A program made the position numbers and the translations under genes. 64,000 nt of DNA. It comes from Peribolospora baueri (Eukaryota > Basidiomycota > Peribolosporomycetes > Peribolosporales > Peribolosporaceae). The DNA lies in the NCBI GenBank assembly GCA_029717555.1, contig JAMDHS010000005.1, forward strand, positions 397,954 to 461,953, in the 5' to 3' direction. Below the pieces are notes generated by a model. It saw only the letters and a program-made list of their open reading frames with translations. It was not told the origin of the DNA and did no database searches. Of the stretch, positions 11,449 through 23,423 are shown in pieces; the first letter of the stretch is position 1; every line of letters begins with the position of its first letter.

Positions 11449-14378
11449 CTACCGCGCAGAGAAAACGCTGGAATCCGCCGCAAAGTTATCGGTCTCCAGG
11501 CTGACGGGCACTTTACGAGCCTGCGCGAAGAACAATCGTGCGGGCCGTTCGCATACGTTGTCGATGTCGTAGACGTTTCCTGCAGAATCGGACCCAGACC
11601 GAAGGTGAAGGTGGGAGATAGAGTCAGGAGAAAGGCGCAGGAAGACGGGAAGACTCGATGAAACCGTTGACCCACCTCGCGGAACGAGGAACATTCCCCC
11701 CGGTGCCATGAGGAAACTCGTGCGGTGCACTCTGACGCGTACAGCTCCCTCCATGACCAAAAAGACCTGGAAATGAAAATGGCGTCCGCACTGTCAGCAC
11801 GGCCGCGACGCGCAGGAATGACACGCAACGGTGAATACTGCTCTGCCACTCACGTATGTGTTGTCTTTGCTCGGTTTACTCGGTTTTCCGCCGCCGACGG
11901 GGATGACGAGGACGCCCGCGGCGATAAAGTCGCCGTCGGCAAAGACTTTCTGAAAGCTAAAGTCCGAGTTGAACGCGTCGCGCGGGTTGACCTGCGCTGC
12001 GGTGCATGCGATTCCTGTCGGCGCGATTGTGAGTGCGAGAAGGGAGAGACACAAGTGCTCGCGAGGTCAGTCGAATGCGCCGGCTAAGGATGCCAACGCC
12101 TCTTCCTTAATTCGGACCAGCACGTAGACCATCGGAGAAGAGACTCACGTCTCGTCGTCTCTTCATTGCTCTCAAAGTCTTTCACCACGCCCATCGGCTC
12201 GGTCTCATCATCCCACCCATCCTCAGGATGACCTTCGACGAACACCAACTCCTCGCCGCTCTCTGTCTTCGGCCTCTTGTTGTCCGTCTCCTCTTCCTCC
12301 ACATTCGCCCGCCGCTTGCGCGTTCGCTTCCCCGGCTCGTCCTTGGCGATACGGACGATCTCCGTGATTTGCGGCACAGGGATGTGCGCCCCGGACGCGC
12401 GCCGACCGAAGCGGGCGTGCTCGCCTCGCCAATATTCCAAGGGAGGGTAGCGGAAGCGTTTGGAACGGCGGAGTTGTTGGTCACCCGGATCGGGGGTGGG
12501 CACTGTCAGTCGCATCGACAAGGAAGCAGAGAAAACGACGAAAAGAGACAAGACGACGACCAGAAAAGACAAACAATGATATTTTAAGACCAGCTGCACA
12601 CCACGACCCAGGAGACGAACCAGACTCACCGTGGGGCTTCTCTATGATCTGCACCCGTGGATGTTCCTCCTTCTTGACCTCGCTGTCGACCGACCAAGAG
12701 CGTCCCTCGCGGCTGGCGACCTTGGTCTTGGGTTTCGCGCGTGGTCGCTCGTTCGTCTTCGCCGTCCGCTTCCCGTCTGCCGCCTTCCTTCCCTTCGCTT
12801 GGGGCCTCCCTCTTCGCTTTGGCGATGTTCGAACTGGCGTCGGCTCGTCCTCGCTCTCCGCCTCCTCCTCCTCTTCCTCCTCTTCCTCTTCTTCCTCCTC
12901 ATCCTCCTCGTCGTCATCTCGTCCGCTGAATGCAAAACGAGAAGAGCCGCCGACATCGCCTCCATAGTCCTCCTCATCCTCACTACTGGTATACGCTGGC
13001 TCCCTCACCGACACCTTCTTCTTTCGTCCCGGAGGCCTCCCTCTCCGTTTCGGCGGCGTCCGCAGCGGGGGTGGGGGCGGGGTCGGGGACGGGGACGGAT
13101 CGCCCTGGTCCGGCTCCTCCTCCATCCCTTCTTCCTTCTCCACCATCTCTACCGCTGGCTCCTCTTCGACGGGGTCCAGCCAGTAGTCGTCTTCGTCGTT
13201 GACACTTTGCGCCCGACCGCGGACCGACGACGCGCCGAAGACCAAACCACGGCCTCGAGCGAAGCGTTCTCGAGCAGAAGAGCCGCCCATGGCGATGATA
13301 TCATCGTCGTCGTTCCCATCCCCCTCTCGCCGCTCGTCATAGTAGTCCCACTCTTGACTACGATAGTCCACATCGCCATTGTCCTCCACCGCCGACGCGC
13401 GACTTTTCCGTCCCTGTCCGCTGCGCCCGTCGCCGGCGGTTTGTGTGTGTGTGGAAGAGCGTCGCTTGGAGGACACTGACAGCCGACGGGGCGGGGAGAT
13501 GGGAAGCAGCTCGTCGTCATCATACGGGTCTGAGGTGCCGTTGAGGTGCGTTCGGGAGGTGGAGGCCGCGCCAGAAGCTATAGAATGTAGAGGGAGAAGC
13601 GCGTGAGCAGGTGGACGTCTGGGCGGGTGGACGGACGGAAGAGGAGGGGGGAGCTCACTTTTTCGCATGTAGGAGCGCGGGCTCTGAGCGTCGTCTACGA
13701 GATGAGAGAGAACCGAATGGATTGAGCCAAAGCTAGAGCCAGGACTAGAACGAGAGCCATAGACGCATCTGCTCTTCCACACACCACCGTCCAGGTCCAT
13801 TGCGCTCTCTGCCGTGATCGTGCTCGTGTTCGCATCCCCTTCGCCGGCCCAGGCATCGTCGACCGCCGTCGCCGTCGTCACCACCGACTTGCCCGCCGCG
13901 CTAGCGATGCTGCTCTTCCTTCTCCGGCCTCCACCCGCACCTCCTCCTCCTCCCACGCTCGATCTCCGCGGGCTCGGCCCCGACCCCTTGGCCTTTTGCG
14001 GCGCCAAGGAGGAGGAAGAAGGAGCCGGCGCGGGCGCGGGGGCAAGCTTCTTTCTGGACTGGGCGAAAAAGTCGTCCACATCGTCCGTGCCGTCATCTAA
14101 TTGGGCCACATTGCTTATCCGCAGGCCGGTCCGGCTGAATGGGGATTGGGGACGAAGGCAAGAGGGAGGGAGGGGAGGGAGAGAAAGGAGGGGAATGGGT
14201 GGAAGGGTTGCCCCGTTCGTCACCATGTATGCACTCGGCGGAGCAAGTAGCATGCCCACCCAGTCGCCGATCACCGACCGCACCGCACCGCAATCCCATC
14301 CTCCGTCCGGAACGGAGAGGCAGCATAGGCTCACCTGCCAACGCCGGGCTCAAAGTGCCTGCGCTCTCTTCTAGCCAT
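11449..14378 (-). CDS. MIF2: CENP-C/Mif2 inner kinetochore protein
   Basis: Binds CENP-A nucleosomes and links centromeric chromatin to the outer kinetochore. Exons: 14335-14378, 12630-14134, 12149-12502, 11854-12014, 11676-11766 and 11449-11579, giving about 761 aa. If an optional 81-nt canonical intron (13578-13658, length divisible by three) is removed, it is 734 aa. The N-terminus has RTGLRISNVAQLDDGTDDVD, the fungal Mif2 N-terminal block. The middle is Ser/Pro-rich and acidic with a long Glu run near 12860-12910 and two AT-hook-like KRRGRP motifs. The CENP-C motif is RRSKRFRYPPLEYW (about 12460). The C-terminal cupin dimerisation domain includes FIAAGVLVIPVGGGKPSK, TSFLMAPGGMFLVPRGN and ARLFFAQARK. 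Confidence 0.94.
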
Positions 14379-15009
14379 GAACGGCCGTGTGGTATAGAAG
14401 GGAGGGAGATGAGAAGGAGGTGGGTTCGAGCTCCTCTTTTCCTTCCCCTTTAAAAAAGTGTTCCTTCGGAATGTGAATGTTGGTGGGATGAACGATACAA
14501 AGCACCCGACCGACGAAACGAGGACCCGTTTGGTTTGGCCCACGCTCAACCCCCGATCGTTCCCAAACAATGCACGGATGAGGTTCGCGTCGTCGCGTGC
14601 CCCGTCCCTCAGCCGCCTAACGCCGAGCCAGGATTCGCCGAGCCAAGATTGTTGCCCCACTACACACACACGCAGAGCAGGCGGGGGATGTAGGTATGTA
14701 TGTTGTACGTATGTATGTATGCGTCGATTCCATTGCTAGCAGTATGGACGGACGGACAGACGGAGGGGCGAACAGATGGATGGATGGATGGATCGTGTCG
14801 TGACATGTCTTGAATACGAATGAACGAGCGAGGGAAAAGCGTGCACGCGCGGAGCAGATACACTGGCAGAGCGAGCGAGCGAGCAGCAGAGACGACTTGC
14901 GATGCCCATGCGAACGAAGATCGAAGGCGAAAACAACGGGACGGGAATAGATGAAACCCGGTAAAGCTGGGCGACGGGCATAGTATATGAAAGAAGACAT
15001 GACGTGGGT
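14379..15009. other. Intergenic region with simple-sequence tracts
   Basis: 631 bp between the MIF2 start and the stop of the mitochondrial-carrier gene. It contains GTAT-type tetranucleotide repeats (about 14694-14721), GGAC/GGAT repeats (about 14744-14796) and a GCGA run near 14872. It presumably includes the MIF2 promoter. No gene was recognised. Confidence 0.5.
14772..14796. repeat. GGAT/GATG tetranucleotide microsatellite
   Basis: A short run of the unit ATGG/GATG, about five copies, in intergenic DNA beside other GTAT and GGAC tetranucleotide runs. Read directly from the sequence. Confidence 0.8.
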
Positions 15010-16770
15010 TCACGTCGGTAGGAGGTTGAACGCTTTCCCGGTGCGCCGCTGTATTCGCTCTGAGATGGTCTCGATCAACGTCCAGGTCAGGCCGTGGGAG
15101 ATGAACGACCTCAGCGCACTGACGCCCAATCCTCGATAGAGGCGCAGGAAGCGGCGCAAGTAACCGGAGCCGTTTCCGTTCGCGGAAGCGTCTCCGGGTC
15201 GCTCTCGGATGACTGCGAGTGAAGTGCGTCGGAGATGTCAGCGTCGCGATCACGACAGCGGCCGTATTGGCGTCGATGTGAAATAGGAAACGCTCACGAT
15301 GAGTGAAGATCTGCCATGCTGACGACGTTCGACGCTGGCCGCTCAGCCCGTCCCGCTGCACTCGCGTCTTCAGGGAACGAAAAAGGAAATACGGCAAGTT
15401 AGACGGGAGGTGGACGACAATGAGATTTTCAAAGCTGCCAGGCGCGTTTGATCACCAACCTTGATGAGGTCGACAGGATACACGACCAGCCAGGACGCGA
15501 TGCCCGCCGAGCTGCCATTGAGGAAGGAAACGATCGGTTTCGGTACGCCGAAAAAGCGGCCCTCCTCGTCCGACGCTCGACTGATTATCCGTTTCATAGT
15601 GTCATAAAAGCAGAAATAGAAGCCTGTGGAAGGAGCGGCGTGTAGGATGGAATTCAAAGGACCAGGGCCAGACGGGGTGAGGTCAGGACGTGAGACGTCC
15701 CTGCGGACCGAATTCGACGGACAGGACAGGACAGACGGACGCACCAGTTCCGAAGGTATCCCGGGTAAGATGCAAAGGAAAACCGAGATAGAAACCCCTT
15801 GGTCCTCCATTGTTCCGGAAGATGTTCCTCGCGGCGGCGAAGCCGCTCTGAGGGACATATTTGCTCATAGGGGCGCCCTTCTGAGCTGCAATGAGAAAGT
15901 CCAACTGTCGTTGCACTTTTACTAGCTCGAAAGCTAACGAGCGGAGGGACGAAGCGGGTGAGAGAAGGGCGTACATTGGTGGTAAGGCCGTGTCCGCTAC
16001 GAGGACGAACGTGGAAACGAGGCGACTCACGAGCGCTGCCACAACTGATGATGATCCCGCTCGTCGCGCCGCCACACATGCCGGCGAGCGCCGTCGAGGC
16101 GAGGCCGGTGCCGCGGAGAATGTCGTGGCTGTAAAGAAAGGACTTTGTCTTGTAGTAGATCTCGAAGGAGATGGTGCGGACGAAGGAGATGGTGAACAGG
16201 GGGATCCACACGCCTGCGTCATGCGCGAGAGCCAGGAGGGATGCGGGGAGGGTGAGTGAGGAATGGATGACGTAGGAATAACGAAGAGGGAAGAGAAGGA
16301 CAGCGAACTGACCTCGAAAGAAACCACCGAGGCCTTCCTCCCGGAGCACAGCTCTAGCACAGGTGAAGATCGACGGTGGCGGATAGTACTTGACCTGTGG
16401 GGTGGGATGAAATGATGGATGGGTCACGTCCGTCTGCTCGATTGTCCTAGCCGGACTGACGCACGGGTGGGGAGCGACCGCCGTGTGACCGGCCCCGACG
16501 CTCACCTGTAAACGACTCTTCAACGAGTCGAGCGGAAAGCAAGAGGCGGTCGATACAAAGGCGGCCGTGCCAGCGACCACGAAGGTGCGGTTCTCTGGAA
16601 GAGGGAGAAAAGCATTGCGCGGACGGCGTTGGAAAGATGGTGAGCATCGGCCCGGAGAATGCTGGCCAACGCGGGGCCATGCCGGGCGGGGGCGGTGCGC
16701 TCCGCTACCGTCCCTTCTCGCGCAGCGCTTGCCATCGAAGCGCTGCGTCACCCACCCCAGAGCCAGTCAT
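15010..16770 (-). CDS. Mitochondrial carrier family (SLC25) protein
   Basis: Six-helix inner-membrane metabolite carrier. Eight exons join in frame: 16752-16770, 16506-16594, 16313-16394, 16031-16213, 15745-15933, 15460-15623, 15298-15367 and 15010-15212, giving 332 aa, normal for the family. The three carrier signatures are FPLDSLKSRLQ, APFELVKVQRQ and YPVDLIKTRVQRD, one per repeat. Each is split or bounded by introns. The C-terminal helix pair contains RLYRGLGVSALRSFISHG. The start is inferred: ATG at 16770 gives a 19-nt first coding exon (MTGSGV) whose GTGACG donor joins in phase to the second exon. A GTG-initiated readthrough is the alternative. The substrate cannot be named from sequence. 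Confidence 0.86.
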
Positions 16771-18393
16771 CCGTCTCCGTCTTGGTAGGTAATCGCCTCT
16801 GCTGCCAGATGATTTTAGGATAATCTATCAGCATGAGGGGCGGGCCGCGGGCCGCGGGAAAGGTGGGAGGTCAAGATCGGTCGGCGTCTGTCGGTCGGTG
16901 GGTTGGGTGGGCGGGAGTGATAAATGCGCCCGCCTCGAGTCGAGACCAGACCGGGGCGATGTGCTTTCTGTCGTCTTCGACGAGCGGGCCGAAGGAGTAG
17001 GACGGCGGGCGCCAAGGTATGCGACGAGGGAGGCTTTCGGAGCTGGGAGGGTGCGGGTGATGGGCGTTGAGCGCTAGCGATGGGGATGGCGGGGGAGAAG
17101 GAAGGAGAAGGGCTGAAGAAAGGAAGGAAGGAAGGAAGGAAGGAAGGTGGTCAGGTCGGCGGTCCGGTTGGACGAGCGCTGGACTGGAAGAGGTGAGGTG
17201 CGGATGAAGGTGTGTCCGGGTCCGAGGCGGTCGGACAACGCCGGGTGTTCGATGATCGATGACCAGGCCGACGGCCGTCGAGGGGCGAAGGAGTGAGTGT
17301 CACGAGCCAGATCAGATCAGATCGTGCACGTACCAAGTGGGTTGTAGGAGATGGTACTGTAAAGGCGAGTGACGGTCAACGGTCGACGATCAGATAAGCA
17401 AGCAGGTCCAAGGTCGAAGAGGACGAAGCGAGGCCGGACCGGAGGTTGTCCGTTTCTCGTCCTCGGCGCGCCGACGAAGCGGGTCATTCTTTTTTTCTTT
17501 CGTTCACCTGATCGGATCGATCGACAGACGATGAGGGACGGATGGACGGAGGGATGGATGGTTCGGCCGGCCGGCGAACGACGGCGACCGTCACGACGAC
17601 TACAACCACAACCACAACCACAATACGAGACTCCGCTCGCGACCGTCCAGGACATCCTGCCATTGCCATACATAGATAGCATGCCGTCCCTCCCTCCATT
17701 CGTCTGTTTCACTCCCCTCGATCCAGATCCAGGCCGAGACACGAAGGACGTCGTACCACGCTCGACTGACTAAGCTGTCCGTTATTGACGCTCGACCGAA
17801 CATGCCCCGCCAGGTCGGTCACCTAGCTGCACTCTCATCACCTCGCCAGTCCACACACTCTTTCACTCGCTCACACACACGCACGCTCTCTCTCGCTTAC
17901 CGCCCGCGCAGGTGGTTCAGCGACTCCGCTTCCTGTCGCCGTCTGGCGTGGCTGATCGTTCCTGCTCGGGCCTTCGCTCCCTTCAGACCAAGCCAGTTGA
18001 CCAGCCACCCAGTGGCGCCATCTGCCGTCCCCCAACCCGCTTTCCTTAAAACACTCTTTTTCGCCAGCTCGAGATACGCACGCTGACCAAAGAGAGTGCC
18101 TCACCACTGTTTACGGCTGGCTGGCGCCCGGGTCGACGACCAGCGACGCGTTTGCTCGGCACGAATGAATGTACGTCCTCCCACTTTCCTCTCCTTTTCT
18201 CTCTTTTCTTCTCTCACCATTGCGACCGCACGTTTGATCGCCGGGTAGCAGGTGGCGATTGCCTGCTCGCTCATCAGCATCGTAGAAATCATGAGGAACG
18301 TGAAGCCGAGATACGCAAGAACCTCGAGTAGGTCATCCGTCGCTACCGAGCGGCCCTTCTTCCAGGCCCTCCGTCGCCCTCCCTCCCCCCAAC
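16771..18393. other. Long unresolved region with microsatellite and possible small gene
   Basis: 1.6 kb between the carrier gene start and the AP-endonuclease stop. It contains a GGAA repeat (about 17121-17147) and promoter-like purine/pyrimidine-biased DNA. A possible plus-strand small gene starts at ATG 17802 (MPRQ, then a GTCGGT donor). Candidate acceptors lie at about 17910 and 18072, and an end at about 18331 reads EEREAEIRKNLE then stop. On the minus strand, 18195-18340 encodes a hydrophobic helix (LLEVLAYLGFTFLMISTMLM). Neither could be joined into a recognisable protein. Confidence 0.35.
17121..17147. repeat. GGAA tetranucleotide microsatellite
   Basis: About six to seven copies of AAGG/GGAA in a row in intergenic DNA upstream of the mitochondrial-carrier gene. 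Read directly from the sequence. Confidence 0.85.
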
Positions 18394-20548
18394 TCACGGT
18401 TCTTCAATGTTCATCATCACGGGAACGTGGTCCGACGGGCCATAGCACTCGTATCTACCCGAGACGAGTGGCGTGCGCGTCAGAGTCCTGTTCACTGCGC
18501 CACTCTTGCTAATGTGAACCACCGTTCTGGCTCTCCATCGGGGTACGGGCACGTACGGTCGAATGGGACGCTTACCTGATCTCGCACCGACGAACGCGAG
18601 GCAAGAGGCTGTGGGACACCTGCGCGCGAGATGGGACGGAATGGACATCGTCGGGGACGGCGTCTGGAATGGAAGAAAAGGAGGCGCGAGCGAAATGCGC
18701 AGTGGGAGGCGAGCGCCGCGCTTGGGGCTCACCATGAACGAGTCCAACCTCCATCCTGTGCCTGTCCGTCCCATCCCGCCCATACCCATATTCCACCGAG
18801 CCCATCCTCATGCAACTCAGCTCACATGCGTCCAAGAGAGGGTAGGAGCGCGCTACTAGGGCAAGACACAGAACGAAGGAAGAGCAAAACTCAGACTCAC
18901 CCTTCCTCTTCCGTTGCTCCTCCTTGAAGCCGAAATACGTATAGTGGCCCACGGCGTCGGGATGCATGTACCTCCAGCCATCGACGAAATGCTTGTCGCT
19001 CGACCTCGGGTGCCGAGCCATCGTTTGCACGAGCGCCGACGACTCCAAGAGCGTGTAGCCCGGCTTTCTCTCCCACCGCGTGTCCGCACTCGCTATGTCT
19101 GTTCCCCCGGGGCGCCAACGCATGGGATGGACGAGCTCGGATGAGGAGTTGGAAAGGTCGACTCGGACCGACTTTCTTCGGACGACGCGCACCTCTGGGA
19201 TCCGCGATGGCGTTCAAGTCCCCGCACCATATGATGTGTTTGTCCGTCGCGACCAGCTCGCGGAGGTAGCATTCAAACAGGCGGTTCCATTCCAGCTTGG
19301 CGGACATGTTCTGCGCCAGCCCGGCACGGCGCGGCGCGGCGAGCGTGGCCGAGGATGTCGAACGATGCGAGTAGGGGACAAGACAACCGAGGCCGCTTCA
19401 TGTCTGGCTGTGGTGCTGTGAGGATGACGACACGCCCGATGACTCAGGAGCTCACCTTGAGCTTGTCGCCCGCGTTCTGCGCGTACACGCCGACGACGAT
19501 CATGTTCGAAAAGTGCAAAGTGACCTGTCGCCAAAGAAGGCGGAGGGGAGCAGGCGCTCAGCTTTTGATATTCGCTTGCCAGGAAAACCGACCGAACCCC
19601 TTCTCTTCCTGACTCCTCTACTCACCGCTCGCGCCCTCGATCCGGCGATGCCCGGGACGCCGCACGTCGCATTGACGGGCTTGAGCTTGGAAAGAAATGC
19701 AACGCCACCGCCTCTCCCTTCAGAGAAGCCCCAGTATTGGTAATGGAAGCGCGAATCTAGCGCCTCGTACCTCGGTCGGCCGTCCCTTTCCGATACCTGC
19801 GTGTCAAAAAGAAGCAAGGGGAAGGAAAGGGGGACAAACGGAGGGAATACGTTAAGGACGCGGTGGCGGAGAAGCGTCGGATGGAAAAAACAACGCTCCT
19901 TGTGCTCGGCCAAAAAGAGGATATCAGGCTCTTCCGCCTCGAGATAGGTTCGGAGGGCCCACACATCCTGTGCTCGGAGGGCGGAAAAGGAAGAAGAAGA
20001 AGGAGGAGGAGGCGGTCAGTCAGCACATACATATCATCTCACCGTCCAACATACACGCGGGCATTCGATTTCCAGGCTCGCCCTTACGGACCCACCAGCG
20101 CCCCTTCCGAACTCACGCTCTTCTCCATGACGGACCATAACGAGTTCACGTTCCAACACGCCAGTCTGATTATCCTCCCCCTCTGCCCCCCGCCGTCGCC
20201 GTCGCCGTCGCCCTTCCTCTCCCAAGGCCCGATCTTGGCCGGCCACTTCTCGTTGCAGGGCAATGACGGGTCGGCATAGTCGTGTCGTCCGCCGTGGTAT
20301 GCCGGGCAGTCGCTCCCGTTCGTCAAGACCCTGTCCTTCCTCCGCCCCGTTCTCCCCAAACTAGGGCCCGCCCTCGTCGGAGCGGAAGCTGGTCGACGTC
20401 CACCGCGCCGGTTATCGTCATCGTCACCGTCACCGTCACTGTCGTCGTCGTCGGAAGAGGACGTCGACTCGCCAGCAGAGTCGTATAGGTCCGATTCGCC
20501 CGCGTCCAGGACGTATCCTTGCTTTCGCCTCTTCGCCGGGCGGAACAT
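18394..20548 (-). CDS. AP endonuclease, exonuclease III/APE1 family
   Basis: Base-excision-repair enzyme that incises DNA 5' to abasic sites. Catalytic signatures seen in order are RLACWNVNSLW (Asn), DILFLAEHK (Glu), MIVVGVYAQNAG (Tyr), IIWCGDLNAIADP (Asp/Asn) and YGPSDHVPVMMNI (Asp-His). Residues 1-100 form a poorly conserved extension with a basic KRRK patch and an Asp/Ser-rich acidic run, possibly a nuclear-targeting region. The gene is multi-exonic, with a 23-nt exon at 18733-18755 coding GWRLDSF that joins perfectly. One junction is odd: a 34-codon Phe/Leu/Pro-rich segment (19797-19898) sits in frame between FLAEHK and VSERDGRP. It looks like an intron but has no usable GT donor. The protein ends just after SDHVP, without the zinc-finger tail of Apn2-type enzymes. 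Confidence 0.9.
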
Positions 20549-20968
20549 GGCGGTGCAGGGAGTGGCCTTGCGCGGTGAGGGGGACCGGCCCGTGAGATCT
20601 TGTGAATGGGATGGTCGACGAGATCACGGCCAAACAAGATTTTCTTCCAGCCTGCGCGGAGCGTGATCGACGTGCCCCGGTTTCTAAGGAGGGACGAACG
20701 TCAGTAAGACGAACCAATGCTATGAGCCCTCTCCGGACAGCCATCTACGTCTCAACGGCGAAAGTCTCTCGCGGGGCGGCCGCGGACTAGATCATCGTCT
20801 CCTGTGGATCTAGAAGATCTACTCTTTCTCTCTGGGCAGTTCGACTCGCAACGCCTCCGGCCAGATCTACGTCGGAAACGCGCAGAGGGCTAGACGCTTT
20901 GAGAAACGGTCATTTTAAGCAGCGTCGCGGTAGAGTAGGTATGTACACTACGAAATTAGAGGCTGCGT
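20549..20968. other. Intergenic region between CCT4 3' end and AP endonuclease 5' end
   Basis: A 420-bp gap between two minus-strand genes. It is expected to hold the AP-endonuclease promoter and the CCT4 3' UTR. No gene was recognised. Confidence 0.5.
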
Positions 20969-23423
20969 CTACCTGGTCATGTGGTAATCTGAAGGAGGAC
21001 GGCGCGGGGCAAATTCGAACAGGAACGACTTAGCATCGGCCCTGGGTGCCTCCAAAGAAGCCAAAGGAGATGTAGAATGAACGCACCATCGATCCTCAAA
21101 AGGAGGGAAACGGTCTCCGTGGAGAGCTCTACTGCGCTGGTGCTGACGAGCAAAGGCTGCAGAACGTTCTCCTCGAGGATGTTGGTAATTTGACCCTGCC
21201 GGAGACGACACACCAAGAAGTCTGAGTTAGTCTTATCTGGCCCACCCAATGTGGTGGGCGCAAAGTGGAGAGCCCCTGCCAACCCACCTTGCGAACGTTA
21301 ATTCCCGCCGTCCGTTCTCCCATCGCGTGCCTGTTCCTCAACTCAGTGACGATGGCGATGGGGTTGAGACCGGCGTTCTCGGCGAGCGTGGTGGGTATCA
21401 CCTCGAGAGCCTCGGCGTAGGCGCTGAAGCAGTACGCCTCCATGCCCTTGAGCGTCTGTGCATGCTGCGACAGCAGGCGCGAGACGTGGATTTCCGGAGC
21501 GCCACCACCAGCGATTAGAGCCCTACATTGGCGGTGATAAACGAGAAAGAGAAGTGAGCGGTAAGCAGGACCGGACTTGCCCGCTTTCCATAAAACCTGT
21601 CGAGATTTTGATGGCTCACTTCTTCTTGATGAGACACCTAACCACACAGAGCGCGTCGTGGAGCGAGCGTTCGCTTTCCTCAAGAACGAGCTGGTTCGCA
21701 CCCGTGCAGAGAATGCTAACCGTCCTGCCAGGGCTCTTGATGCCGCTGATCTTGACGTACTTAGCTCCGCTCTTCTGCACCTCGTCCACGAGATCGGCGT
21801 AAGCGAGTTTGTCCTCGGTGAATTGTTCGATGTCGGCGATGGGTTTGCAGCCGAGAGAGCGGCTGATAAACTCGACCTCGTCGCGCTCCACATCCTTGAT
21901 CACCATGATCTTGAGCTTGGCGAGGAAGTGCAGCGCCAGGTCGTTCACAGCGTCGCGCAGGATGGACTTTTGAATCAGGAGTACGTTACAGCCCGTCTTC
22001 TTGATCTTCTTGCACATGTTCAGCAGGTACTGGCGCTCTTCTTTCAAGATCTTGTCCATCTGCCGATAATCGTTCACCACGATCTGGTTGTCCATCTGCG
22101 GTCATCGTAGACGAAAAAGGGAGGATCAGTCGTTGTAAAGCCAGAATACGACTTCCCTGCAATTTCTATTCTCGAGGACGATACCCACATCCGGCTTGGG
22201 GCTGCTGAGCTGGAACTGGCAAAGCGCAATCTTGGCCTTCTCCACCCTGGTAGGACCGCCACCGGAGCTGACGACGTTCTGCTCGAGGACGAGGCCGTCA
22301 ATGAGCTCGGTATCTTCAATAGTGCCCCCGACCTTCTTGACGATGCGGATGTCACGCAGATCGACGTTCGACTCCGTAGTGTTTGGCGTGGTCGAGCCGG
22401 GCGGAGTGATGAGACGGAGAACGGCATCGACGGCAATGGGAGCGAGGATATTAGAGTATTGAGAGACGATCTGAAGCACAAAGGGATCCTAAGCTGAGCA
22501 ACAACCCAAAACGCCTCATCTTAGAAAAAAAAAGAACGTCCCCGATTATCTGCCCACCTTGGAGCTGAGAGACGTGCTTGCGGCCCGGAGGAGGGATTCC
22601 CTGTCGTTTAGGTCGACAGGGGTGGAGAGTTCCGTAAGGTACTCAACCGCCTTCGCAGAGGCACGCGAGAACGACTCGGCGATTACAGTGGGGTGAATGC
22701 CTTCAAACAGAGAGGACACGCCGGATATAGGGGTCAGAAAGGAGGTGTCGCCATGACACCTAAAGACGTCTCCGACTCACCTTTGGCCAACATCTTTTCC
22801 GCCGCACCAAGCAAACTTCCTGCAATAACGACTACCGAAGTGGTACCGTCGCCCGCCTCCACGTCTTGAGCTTGAGAAAGCTCGACCAGCTGTTAGAAGC
22901 AGGGACAGTCGTTGAAGATCAGCACGGCGACCGTCAAGGACGACGTACAAACGAAGATTTACCATTCGAGCGGCAGGGTGGAGTACGGCCATATGTTTCA
23001 GGATGGTAGCACCGTCGTTCGTAATGACAACTTCGCCGCTGGGAGTTTGGATCTATTCCATGCGAAGGGTGTGAAGCGATCACGCAAAAGGGAAGGTCAA
23101 TAAATTAGCCAAAGCAGGAGGTAAGCACACAAACTTTGTTGGAGTGTGTTCGAAGCTCACCATCTTGTCCATGCCCTTAGGCCCAAGCGACGTCCTGATG
23201 GCGTCGCTGACAGCCTTTGCGGCCGTCATGTTGCTCTTTCGCACCTCTACAGGGAGTGCATGAAACAAGTAGAGTGCCATCGCCGTCGGCATGAGACTTG
23301 ATCAACCACAAGTGATCCTGGTTGCTAGCTCTGCCGTTCCTCTCGCTCACCATCGGGCTTCTCCTGGTTCTTGAATGCCTTGATGTGCTTGGTGGGGGCA
23401 GGCGCAGAGGCGGTAGAAGCCAT
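20969..23423 (-). CDS. CCT4: T-complex chaperonin CCT subunit delta
   Basis: Subunit of the eukaryotic cytosolic chaperonin TRiC/CCT, which folds actin, tubulin and WD-repeat proteins using ATP. It starts [20 protein letters not shown] (exon 23351-23423), joined to [20 protein letters not shown]. The nucleotide-binding signature GDGTTS is encoded near 22845. The strongest family identification is the apical-domain exon (about 21616-22095), with [19 protein letters not shown] and [20 protein letters not shown], typical of the delta subunit. The C-terminus [20 protein letters not shown] continues through a tiny 20-nt last exon (20969-20988) to IDDYHMTR. It is divergent from UFD1 across 368 bp. 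Confidence 0.96.

Noticed and set aside
14415-14440. GGTTCGAGCTCC resembling a tRNA T-loop
   Set aside because: The flanking bases cannot form the T stem, and no acceptor stem or anticodon arm is nearby.
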